NCBI GenBank assembly: GCA_021809545.1
Contig: JAKAYL010000017.1
Location: 1-32,099, forward strand
Direction: 5' to 3'
Length of the DNA stretch: 32,099 nucleotides
DNA from: Thermoplasmata archaeon
Lineage (GTDB): Archaea; Thermoplasmatota; Thermoplasmata; Lutacidiplasmatales; UBA184
The position numbers and the translations under genes are program-made. The notes under the pieces are model-generated. The model was not told where the DNA came from. It made no database searches and saw nothing but the letters and a program-made list of their open reading frames with translations. The first letter of the stretch is position 1. Every line of letters starts with the position of its first letter. This document shows, in pieces, positions 24,064-30,782 of the stretch.

Positions 24064-24798
24064 CTAGACTCCGAGTTCGCTGAAGAGCGTTCGAATCAGG
24101 ATGCCGATGGCCAAGTTGGCGAGGAAGATCCCCATCTCTTCTGGGTAGGCATCCATGGAAACGGAGCGGAACTTTGCCCTCCCCTCCACCACAGGCTTGT
24201 CGGCCCCGACGATGGTGAACTTCCCGGTGATCGTCTCGTAGATGGTGTACTCCACCCCGGCATAGAAGATCCGAGAGGGGCCGAGGGTCCGGGACTCCGT
24301 GACCCACACATCCTCCCCGGCCCCTATCACGATCTGGTCCTTGAGCGGGTGATAATACACCGTGGAGAGCGTCTCAGGGTTCCCCACGCGGTGGACCCGG
24401 TAGTGGGTGGAGAAGATCGTGGACAGATTCCGGAGCAGCTTCTCCTTCCGGGTGGGAAGCGGGACGGCCATCCAACGCTCGCCCCCGAGCTCGACTTCGA
24501 TGACGTTCTTCAGGATCTTGGCGACGGCCGAGATGCCAGTGACCGCCTCTCCTTCGTCCCCGTCCGCCGGGGACTCAACCCGCCGGAGCATGGGCCGGGC
24601 GACGGAGACCTCCACGGTACGATCCTGTAACTTTCCCAAGGCGGACCCGGCAGTCTCCTCCTCGAACCCGGGTGGCCGGGAAACGGGCCAGAGGTCCCGG
24701 GGGGTGCCGCACGTGGCACACTCCATAGCATCCGGGAATGCTTCCACACCGCATACAGGACAGGGTACGAGGGCGTGTTCGGTCAGTTCTGAGCTCAT
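24064..24798 (-). CDS. Zinc-ribbon protein with beta-rich C-terminal domain
   Basis: 244 residues from ATG 24796-24798, with GGAGG at ideal spacing upstream. Residues 13-30 form a zinc ribbon with two CxxC pairs (CPVCGVEAFPDAMECATC). A polar linker leads to a domain of about 160 residues (ELGGERWMAVPLPTRKEKLL to the end) with alternating strands and a final hydrophobic segment GIFLANLAIGILIRTLFSEL. The strand pattern and terminal hydrophobic helix recall tubby-like/LURP-one or scramblase domains, but that is a low-certainty structural guess. A GAACATGTTC palindrome lies about 107 bp upstream. Function unknown; membrane association through the last helix is plausible. Confidence 0.7.
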   Translation of the reverse strand: MSSELTEHALVPCPVCGVEAFPDAMECATCGTPRDLWPVSRPPGFEEETAGSALGKLQDRTVEVSVARPMLRRVESPADGDEGEAVTGISAVAKILKNVIEVELGGERWMAVPLPTRKEKLLRNLSTIFSTHYRVHRVGNPETLSTVYYHPLKDQIVIGAGEDVWVTESRTLGPSRIFYAGVEYTIYETITGKFTIVGADKPVVEGRAKFRSVSMDAYPEEMGIFLANLAIGILIRTLFSELGV

Positions 24799-25178
24799 TG
24801 GTCCTCCGCGACAAGGGGTGTTTCTCTCTCGCTAGCCATGCCTGAACATAGGGGCGAGCACATAGTCTCGGTGATACCGTACCCATTGGCCGAACATTTC
24901 CACCGAACATGTTCGGGTAACCTTTCGGCAGTCGGAGTTCCTGACCACAACCTCTGGTTCCCCACGTCCAACGTCCCCCAGAACATGCGGCGCAGACGAA
25001 CACCGTGCCGGAGCTCCCTCGGGGAAGGGACCCTTCGCGCTCCCCATGAAGGGCCCTTCCCCTAGGGCGAGTCGAGGAACCTCCCTGGACTGGGCCGCCG
25101 GTTTCTCGGTCAACACCCTGACGGTCTCCAAGGAACTCGTGTGGGTTCTCGAGGAGGGTCAGTCGAAACCCCCTTCGG
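24799..25178. other. Gene-free gap with operator-like palindrome
   Basis: No credible coding frame. CCGAACATGTTCGG at 24903-24916 is a perfect 14-bp palindrome, with a half-site CCGAACAT 12 bp before it and further GAACAT half-sites at 24843 and 24979. The region is the upstream sequence of the zinc-ribbon gene and also lies beyond the stop of the reductase gene at 25179-25760. Confidence 0.45.
24903..24916. promoter_or_regulatory. Candidate operator, CCGAACATGTTCGG
   Basis: A perfect 14-bp palindrome about 105 bp upstream of the zinc-ribbon gene start. Its GAACATGTTC core also occurs at 8430-8439, upstream of the membrane-protein/winged-helix pair, suggesting one regulator may read both sites. 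Confidence 0.45.
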
Positions 25179-25760
25179 CTACGGGATTCCTTCGTAATGA
25201 AGCAAGAGTTCCCCGTCCTCGCCGTGCTTCACCTCGAGGAGCTTGAGCGTGTTCTGTTCCTTCATCTTGCTCCAGTAGCGGGGGCCCCTTCCATAAACCA
25301 CCGGCATCACGAAGAACCAATAGTCGTCGGCGAGCCGGTGCCTCAGAACCTCTTGGACCAATCGGGGGCCTCCCTCTACGATGATGTTCCCTCCCTTCTC
25401 GCGTTTGAGCTTCGTGAGGATCTGTGCGAGGTCACCCTTCAGGATCCGCGTGTTCTCCCACCCCGGCTCCTTCAGCTGGTTCGAGAGGCAGACCTTGTCC
25501 ACGCGGTCGAGGAAGTGGGAGTAATCGAAGAAGTACTTCGGGTCGCTCGGTTTGCGGGCTTTCCCGGACCATACACGACGGTGGCCCAAGAAGGACCTTC
25601 GACCCATGACCACTGTGGTGACATCGTCGTAGCGGGAGATCCACATGTGGCGGAACAGCGCGTTGGCCGTTCTCATCGTCCGGTCCGAGCCCGGATATTT
25701 TGGAAACACGCCGCGTCCGTCCAACGTCATGTAGATGTTCGCGGTGATCTTGCGCGTCAT
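25179..25760 (-). CDS. RibD C-terminal/dihydrofolate reductase-like protein
   Basis: 193 residues from ATG 25758-25760. The fold signature of the RibD C-terminal domain/DHFR-like reductases is clear: ITANIYMTLDGRG at the N-terminus, VVMGRRSFLG (about 50-59), a central GDLAQILTKLKREKGGNIIV segment leading into EGGPRLVQEVL, and ADDYWFFVMPVVYGRGPRYW near the C-terminus. These enzymes reduce pterin- or pyrimidine-like substrates with NADPH; in archaea relatives act in riboflavin synthesis, and others are of unknown substrate. No deaminase domain is attached and no riboflavin genes are adjacent, so I give only the family. It is the gene following tRNA-His on the minus strand. Confidence 0.82.
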   Translation of the reverse strand: MTRKITANIYMTLDGRGVFPKYPGSDRTMRTANALFRHMWISRYDDVTTVVMGRRSFLGHRRVWSGKARKPSDPKYFFDYSHFLDRVDKVCLSNQLKEPGWENTRILKGDLAQILTKLKREKGGNIIVEGGPRLVQEVLRHRLADDYWFFVMPVVYGRGPRYWSKMKEQNTLKLLEVKHGEDGELLLHYEGIP

Positions 25761-25957
25761 CGGAGTGACGGCAGTGAGACCGGCGCACCTCTTTAGGTTT
25801 AGCTATCAAAAGGTGCTTGTTCCTGAGGGACCTTGCCTCAGTGAGAAGCGTCCCCTGAGGGCGCTCTCCGCCCGTCTCGGGGAACAGTTTGTGGTTGAGC
25901 CAGGGGGTCTCCGTGCCCGCGCCTCTCCCGGCCCCTCGGGCGTGTGGGGGGGAGGAA

Positions 25958-26030
25958 TGCCGGCGACGGGATTTGAACCCGTGTCTCCGGATCCACAGTC
26001 CGGAAGTCTGAACCGCTAGCCCACACCGGC
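25958..26030 (-). tRNA. tRNA-His (GTG anticodon), A73, no encoded G-1
   Basis: A 73-base tRNA read on the minus strand from 26030 to 25958. The acceptor stem GCCGGTG pairs with CGCCGGC (one G.T pair). The anticodon stem CCGGA/TCCGG encloses the loop CTGTGGA, giving anticodon GTG for histidine. The T-arm is ACGGG-TTCAAAT-CCCGT. The D-arm is weaker, with a C-A mismatch. CCA is not encoded. The base before the acceptor stem is C, so G-1 is not in the gene, and the discriminator (position 73, at 25958) is A. Most archaeal and bacterial tRNA-His have C73 paired with G-1. A73 without G-1 is the state known from Alphaproteobacteria. The gene starts 18 nt after the stop of the histidine ammonia-lyase gene, in the same orientation. 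Confidence 0.93.
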
Positions 26031-26048
26031 GTTGCGTTCCATCCCCCA

Positions 26049-27869
26049 CTATGTGCGTGTCGCCAGTAACGCAGTCCTAAGAACCTTTCCGGACGTCACC
26101 AGGTTCGCTGAGGAAGCGATGTGGGGCCATAGGAACGCATCCTCAGAGAGGAGAGGGATGGCGGGAAGAGCGTGGGTGGCTTCGCCGGATCGGACGAGTT
26201 CCCTCACCGCTCGCGCCGAAGGACTCAGGTCCTGCAGCTCTTCCTTTGTCGGTCGAGCAGGCGGGGCGTTTGGACCCGGGTGATGAAGTTGCGCGAGGCG
26301 CAGCTCAAGGGCTTGCAGGGCAACCATCAGTTCTATCGCAAGAATGTTCGTGACGTTGGTCACGACACGGCGGGCATGGCGCGCCCCAATGGGGGCCATG
26401 GAGACATAATCCTCAGCGTTGGAAGAGGTGGGGATCGAATCGACCGAGGATGGATGAGCGAGGACCTTGTTCTCGCTGACCAGGGCGGCGGCCGTGTACT
26501 GGGTGATCATGAACCCGGAGTTCAACCCGCCATCCACCGGCGCCAAGTCTCCCGGAAGACCACGATTGTGGTTGGAGTCCAGCAACATCTGGATTCGCCG
26601 CTCGCTGATCCCTCCCAGGCCCGCAAGCGCCGTCTTGAGGTAGTCCACGACCACGGATATCGGCTGTCCATGAAAATTGCCGCCAGAGTAGGCGTCGAAG
26701 TGGCAGACCTTGGGATCCTCGGGATAGTCCAGGGGATCCCCCACGAAGAACAACGGATTGTCGGTGACCGCGTTGATCTCTTCCTCGAGAACCTCCCACA
26801 CGTGATCGATGGCCGTCCCCGTGGCCCCATGCACTTGGGGTGCGCATCGGAGCGAGTACGCATCCTGAGGCGAGCTCGTTTCCTTGTTCACGAGCTTGCT
26901 GTGCTTCAGGAATGCGTGCATCTGGGCCGCAGCGGCGATCTGTCCCGCGTGGCGACGCACCTGCTGGACCTTGCCATCAAAGGCACGGGTGAATCCCATC
27001 ATCGCCTGCAGTGTCAACGATGCGGACAGGTTTGCGACCCCCCATAGGTTGTCGGCATCGTAGACCGCCAGGGCGCCCAGCGACGCCGACAGCGCCGTTC
27101 CGTTGGTGAGGGCCAGCCCTTCCTTCGCCTCGAGCGCCGCGATAGGACGGAGACCAGCCTTCTCCAGAGCAACGCGTCCCGAGTCAGGTCGCGGTCGCAT
27201 CTCCAAACGCGGGTCCCACCCGGACGAGCCGTGCTTGGGAGCGGTAGGGGTTAGTTCGGGAGAATCGTCGTGCCACGCAAACCCCTCTCCAATGAGTACG
27301 AGGGCGAGATGGGCGAGCGGAGCAAGATCTCCGGACGCTCCCACCGAACCCTGTTCAGGGATCCATGGATGAACGTGTGAGTTCAGCATTTGAACGAGCA
27401 GCTCGACGATCTCCGGTCGCACCGCGGAACGTCCCTCGACGAACGCCCGCACCCGGAGGAGCATCATTCCGCGGACAACCTCCGTAGGAAGCGGGCTCCC
27501 CACCCCGACGGAGTGGCTCCGAACGATGTTCTCTTGCATTCGACGCACTTCGTCAGCGTCCTTCAAGGGAGACGACTTGAAGTGCCCGAACCCGGTGAGC
27601 ACCCCGTAGATGAGGTCGCGGGGGTCGACCTTCCCGGTTTGGGCTTTCTTGGCCAGGGCATCACGTAGGGCATCGTCCACATACTTGCGGCTCCGTTCGC
27701 AACGGTCTCGCCAATCTCCCGCAAGTTCCACTCGCGCGAAATGACCCTTGCCATCTCCGCGCGCGACGCCTACAAGTTCGGAGATCGTCAGCCGACCTCC
27801 AGGGGAGATGTGGACCGTCAGGTTCGGGTCGGCGCTGTGCCCGAAACGAGGACGCAAGCCTTCAGTCAC
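26049..27869 (-). CDS. hutH: Histidine ammonia-lyase
   Basis: 606 residues from GTG 27867-27869, chosen because the family N-terminus (VHISPGGRLTISELVGVAR) follows soon after and GAGGGGAC lies just upstream; the frame is open to 27971. The enzyme removes ammonia from histidine to give urocanate. The MIO cofactor triad Ala-Ser-Gly is present in GSVGASGDLAPLAHLAL (about 178-180), YGVLTGFGH carries the catalytic Tyr (about 88), and KEGLALTNGTALS, the DNPLFF block and VDSIPTSSNAEDYVSM are conserved. The last reads NAEDYVSM where most enzymes have NQEDHVSM; the substrate-contacting Glu is kept. An extra 30-residue stretch (about 200-230) and a longer C-terminus make it longer than the usual 500-520. 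It lies between hisS and tRNA-His. A related aminomutase or other ammonia-lyase is possible but less likely. Confidence 0.88.
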   Translation of the reverse strand: MTEGLRPRFGHSADPNLTVHISPGGRLTISELVGVARGDGKGHFARVELAGDWRDRCERSRKYVDDALRDALAKKAQTGKVDPRDLIYGVLTGFGHFKSSPLKDADEVRRMQENIVRSHSVGVGSPLPTEVVRGMMLLRVRAFVEGRSAVRPEIVELLVQMLNSHVHPWIPEQGSVGASGDLAPLAHLALVLIGEGFAWHDDSPELTPTAPKHGSSGWDPRLEMRPRPDSGRVALEKAGLRPIAALEAKEGLALTNGTALSASLGALAVYDADNLWGVANLSASLTLQAMMGFTRAFDGKVQQVRRHAGQIAAAAQMHAFLKHSKLVNKETSSPQDAYSLRCAPQVHGATGTAIDHVWEVLEEEINAVTDNPLFFVGDPLDYPEDPKVCHFDAYSGGNFHGQPISVVVDYLKTALAGLGGISERRIQMLLDSNHNRGLPGDLAPVDGGLNSGFMITQYTAAALVSENKVLAHPSSVDSIPTSSNAEDYVSMAPIGARHARRVVTNVTNILAIELMVALQALELRLAQLHHPGPNAPPARPTKEELQDLSPSARAVRELVRSGEATHALPAIPLLSEDAFLWPHIASSANLVTSGKVLRTALLATRT

Positions 27870-28192
27870 GTCCGTCCCCTCGGGAAAACACCGTGCGACC
27901 GTTCCGACCCTCGAAGGTCGGAGACACGAATGGATCAACCAGGTTGGACGAACCCCATTCCTTCGGTTCAACCTGCCAAAGTTTCACAGAAGTGTCCATG
28001 ACCGTTGGCCCTCGGGGCCAGCGACTATCTCACAGATATTTGACCTTGGGGGGCTTCGAAGTGGGTTGCACATTTGCCTCAATACGACGGCTCTTCCGTT
28101 CGATGAGATGTTGTCGAAGGCTTCCCGTGTCTCCTCTAGAACCGCCTCCCAACCTGTCGCCCGTTCTCGGGCTTCGGAAGAGACGCCTTCGT
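27870..28192. other. Gap between hisS and hutH
   Basis: No separate gene is convincing. The hutH frame stays open to 27971, so part of this gap could encode an N-terminal extension, but that stretch does not resemble the family. A promoter for hutH may lie here; I see no clear TATA box. Confidence 0.35.
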
Positions 28193-29740
28193 CTATGGCT
28201 GTGAAGTTCTGGCCGGGTCGTAACGGGCCAGTATGTCCTTCACCGTCTCGACCAGTTTCGCTTCCGGAACCGTGACCTGGCCCGGGAGCGCCTCGAGCCA
28301 ACTCTTCCGGTTCGAGTGCTCTGCGCTCAACTCCTTTCCCCGGCGAAGATCCTTGATCGAAACCGTCCCCGCGGCTTTTTCTCGGTCTCCGCGCAGTACT
28401 GCCACGACCTTTCCCGTGTCGTCAGCATACCTCATCTGGCCCGCCAGGCCATCGCCCCCCATGTAGACCTCGGTGTTGATTCCTGCGGAACGGAGGCTGG
28501 CGGCGAGTGTGTGGTATTCCGACAAATTCTTGGAATTCAAGGCGATCACGATCACGGGGGCCGTGGAGCTCCCCACCGTAACGCGGCCAAGGAGCTTGAG
28601 GGCCGACAAGAGCCGATCGACCCCCACGGACGCTCCCGTTGCCGGGATCCGTTGTCCGGTGAACCTCTCCACGAGGTAGTCGTACCGTCCCCCTCCGAAC
28701 ACGCTGCCGAACCGACGGCGAACCCCGTCGCTATCCGTAATCTCCATGGTCAGTGTGGCTTCGAAGATCGGGCCTGTGTAGTAGGCCAGTCCGCGCACCA
28801 CGGTCGTGTCGAAGGTAACCCGGTCCTCGTCAACCCCCGCTTTGCGCAGGAATTCGTCGATCTCGACCATCTCCCGCACCCCTTCTTCCCCCGACTTCGA
28901 CCCCGAGAGCATCTTCTCGAGGGAACGGCAGTAGTCCAGACGTGACGTGGAGGAGACCTCCAGGAAGGAACGCACCTGCTCCACCTGCGTTTCGTACAGC
29001 CCCGCCCCGGGAGTGAAGCTACCACTGGGGTCTTTGCGCCCAATGCCCAAGAGGTCCACAACCCCGTCTAACCCTATCCGGTCCAACTTGTCGATGGCTC
29101 TCAGGACCGTCAGGGCCTTTTCCGACCACGCGGTCTCCTGTCCTTTCGCCCCGATCCCGATCTTCTCTATGAGGGCCCCCAGCACCTTGCGGTTGTTCGC
29201 CCGGACGATGTACTGTCCGCGATTGATTCCCAGGGCCTCCAGGGTCTCCGACATGATGCAACAGGCTTCCGCATCCGCCGCAACCCCGGGAACACCAATG
29301 CTGTCGAAGTCCATTTGATAGAACTCTTGGAATCTTCCGGGTTCAAGCGAGGCCTCTCTCCGGTATACGGGACCTACTTGGTATCGTCGGTAGGGCAAGG
29401 GGAAGTGGTGCCCCATGGCAACCACGCGGGAGAGGGGGGCCGTCAGGTCGTACCGTAGGGAAACCCATTCTTCCCTGTCCTTCCCTTCCTCATCTTTTCC
29501 GGTGTCTTCTTTCCAAGAGAAGATGCCCGCCGCCGGAGTGTTGCTCTCGGGTAAGAACTTCCCCAAGACGTCCACGAACTCGATGGCGGGTGTTTCCAGC
29601 GGGACGAACCCGTACCTTTCATACACCTGACGGATCGTTTCGAACATCCCTCGGCGCGCTTGTACTTCGTCCGAGTACGTGTCACGGAAGCCAGGCACGA
29701 GACGGGCCACTGGGCGTCTGGGTTCATCCGTGGGGTTCAT
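28193..29740 (-). CDS. hisS: Histidyl-tRNA synthetase, alphaproteobacterial-type
   Basis: 515 residues from ATG 29738-29740. Class II synthetase that charges tRNA-His. Motif 2 is RRYQVGPVYRRE (118-129), followed by PGRFQEFYQMDFDSIG (134-149); the histidine motif is VRGLAYYTGPIFEATL (315-330); motif 3 is ATGASVGVDRLLSAL (367-381); an anticodon-binding domain covers about 393-475. The 'GRFxEFYQxDxDxxG', 'IVRANNRKVL' and 'YTGPxFEAxL' blocks are those I know from the alphaproteobacterial HisRS group, unlike the bacterial/archaeal 'RGLDYYxxTVFE' type, which suggests horizontal acquisition. It is longer than the usual 420-500, with a short insert near residues 78-90. It is the first gene of a hisS-hutH-tRNA-His run. 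Confidence 0.92.
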   Translation of the reverse strand: MNPTDEPRRPVARLVPGFRDTYSDEVQARRGMFETIRQVYERYGFVPLETPAIEFVDVLGKFLPESNTPAAGIFSWKEDTGKDEEGKDREEWVSLRYDLTAPLSRVVAMGHHFPLPYRRYQVGPVYRREASLEPGRFQEFYQMDFDSIGVPGVAADAEACCIMSETLEALGINRGQYIVRANNRKVLGALIEKIGIGAKGQETAWSEKALTVLRAIDKLDRIGLDGVVDLLGIGRKDPSGSFTPGAGLYETQVEQVRSFLEVSSTSRLDYCRSLEKMLSGSKSGEEGVREMVEIDEFLRKAGVDEDRVTFDTTVVRGLAYYTGPIFEATLTMEITDSDGVRRRFGSVFGGGRYDYLVERFTGQRIPATGASVGVDRLLSALKLLGRVTVGSSTAPVIVIALNSKNLSEYHTLAASLRSAGINTEVYMGGDGLAGQMRYADDTGKVVAVLRGDREKAAGTVSIKDLRRGKELSAEHSNRKSWLEALPGQVTVPEAKLVETVKDILARYDPARTSQP

Positions 29741-29764
29741 GGCAAACCTGTTGATTGAGGTGGC

Positions 29765-29773
29765 GTAATAAGT
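29765..29773 (-). promoter_or_regulatory. Candidate TATA box for hisS
   Basis: On the minus strand this reads ACTTATTAC, centred about 29 nt upstream of ATG 29740. If used, the hisS transcript begins almost at its start codon and the hairpins further upstream are not part of its leader. Confidence 0.4.
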
Positions 29774-29878
29774 CCTTAGGTGCCGTGCGCAAGGGAGATG
29801 GGGCGTGCCTTGCTGCGGCCTCAGATACTCACGCTTGAAGTGGCGTACTGCTCACCAGAGCATGAGGGTGTCAGCTCA

Positions 29879-30094
29879 TCGGGCATCCACTGGGATGCCC
29901 GGACTTGGGTAGCAAGGGGGGAGGAGTCCCACCTACTGAAGTGACCAGAGCGGTCGTCGGTGTTTCCCCCGACCGTCCTGGTCACTTCACTAGCGGGTTT
30001 CTGGGATCTCGCTCGCGTGACCCCCCTCCCGGAGGGGGGTCTCCCGAGAAAACTCCCTCTGGGGCAATCCGCGAACGTGCCGGATCCTTCCGGC
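29879..30094. other. Cluster of four hairpins, possible structured RNA
   Basis: In order: a 10-bp stem 29879-29888/29893-29902; a long stem 29937-29948/29978-29989 (12 perfect pairs), extended after one mismatch by seven more pairs 29950-29956/29970-29976; a 9-bp stem GACCCCCCT/AGGGGGGTC at 30019-30027/30033-30041; and GCCGGA/TCCGGC at 30079-30084/30089-30094. There are no T-tracts that would mark simple terminators. Known RNAs I looked for (RNase P RNA, SRP RNA) lack their conserved cores here. It could be an undescribed non-coding RNA of either strand; that is inference. Confidence 0.5.
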
Positions 30095-30196
30095 CATCCC
30101 GCGCTCGGCGTACAGAGCCTACGATGTGATTACCCTCCGGGAAGTGAATTTAAGGAAGAATCCGGTTGACTTCGTGCAGTAAACAGTCCGCACCGG

Positions 30197-30203
30197 TAAA
30201 TAT
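30197..30203 (+). promoter_or_regulatory. Candidate TATA box for gene 30225-30743
   Basis: TAAATAT is centred 25 nt upstream of ATG 30225, consistent with a leaderless transcript. Confidence 0.45.
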
Positions 30204-30224
30204 CCGTTCGACAATGAATAGGAC

Positions 30225-30743
30225 ATGGAACCTACGGAAAGAGTTCCAGTACCCCCTTCCTTCTGGACCTTCAAGCCAGCTCCGTGGGCTGTCGTCGTAG
30301 GAATTATTCTTGGAGTCATCGGTATTCTTGTCCTGACTGTGGTGCTGCAGAACCTTTCTTACTGCCCATGTCGTACAGGCCATGCCGTCCCCAACGTCGA
30401 GTTGGGGGAGCTCCAAACAAGCGCCAGCACGGGCGGAGATCACTGGCTCAATCTGACGGTGGTTGGAGCGACCAGTGGGGTGACAACGGGGGGTTTGGGA
30501 TGGAAGATCGTGACTCCCTTGGGATCGACCGTGACTGGGTGGAATGTCTCGGTCATGGTCGGCATGAGAGCCCTGGCCACCTACTCGTGCGGAGCAACAT
30601 CCTGGACTTCCGTTGTCCAGGTGAACTCTTCAGAGGTGATGTCGTTCAACACCGGAGGTCAGAACCTGCTTGGAAGCAATGACAGCATCCAAGCAGTCGG
30701 ACTGAATCAAGGAAGCGTTTCAGGAGAGTACGGCCCTCTCTGA
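30225..30743 (+). CDS. Pilin-like secreted protein
   Basis: 172 residues from ATG 30225. A short polar N-terminus (FWTFKPAP) is followed by one long hydrophobic segment (about residues 20-42, AVVVGIILGVIGILVLTVVL) and a beta-rich ectodomain with sequons and the pilin-like WKIVTPLGSTVTGWNVSVMV and SFNTGGQNLLGSNDSIQAVG. A single N-terminal helix followed by such a domain is the layout of archaeal type IV pilins and related surface proteins, but the usual prepilin-peptidase cleavage motif is not clear. Three cysteines close to the membrane (YCPCRTG) and one in the ectodomain could form disulfides. It has its own promoter and is convergent with the GNAT-transglutaminase gene, 39 bp away. No further pilus genes are in the window. 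Confidence 0.65.
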   Translation: MEPTERVPVPPSFWTFKPAPWAVVVGIILGVIGILVLTVVLQNLSYCPCRTGHAVPNVELGELQTSASTGGDHWLNLTVVGATSGVTTGGLGWKIVTPLGSTVTGWNVSVMVGMRALATYSCGATSWTSVVQVNSSEVMSFNTGGQNLLGSNDSIQAVGLNQGSVSGEYGPL

Positions 30744-30782
30744 AGCAACCCACCCAATTCGAGCGATGACCGTGGCAGACTC

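Larger units (their letters stand above)
29741..30224. other. Gene-free gap upstream of hisS with hairpin cluster
   Basis: No coding frame is convincing in this divergent gap. It holds a candidate hisS promoter near 29769, four consecutive hairpins at 29879-30094 and a TATA-like box for the pilin-like gene at 30197-30203. The remaining sequence (29775-29878) shows nothing I can name. Confidence 0.5.

Noticed and set aside
24832-25131. 99-residue minus-strand frame upstream of the zinc-ribbon gene
   Set aside because: Composition is irregular, no ribosome-binding site or promoter fits, and the palindromic half-sites inside it point to regulatory DNA.
29937-29989. Possible RNase P RNA: the sequence GAAGTGACCAGAG resembles the start of bacterial RNase P RNA
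   Set aside because: The stem closes after about 50 bases and the conserved GAGGAAAGTCC-type core and the later universally conserved segments are absent.
30079-30094. Possible SRP RNA, because GGCCGGAAGG on the minus strand recalls the SRP helix-8 motif
   Set aside because: The motif is not followed by the required AGCAGCC side and the surrounding helices are missing; it is simply a GCCGGA/TCCGGC hairpin.
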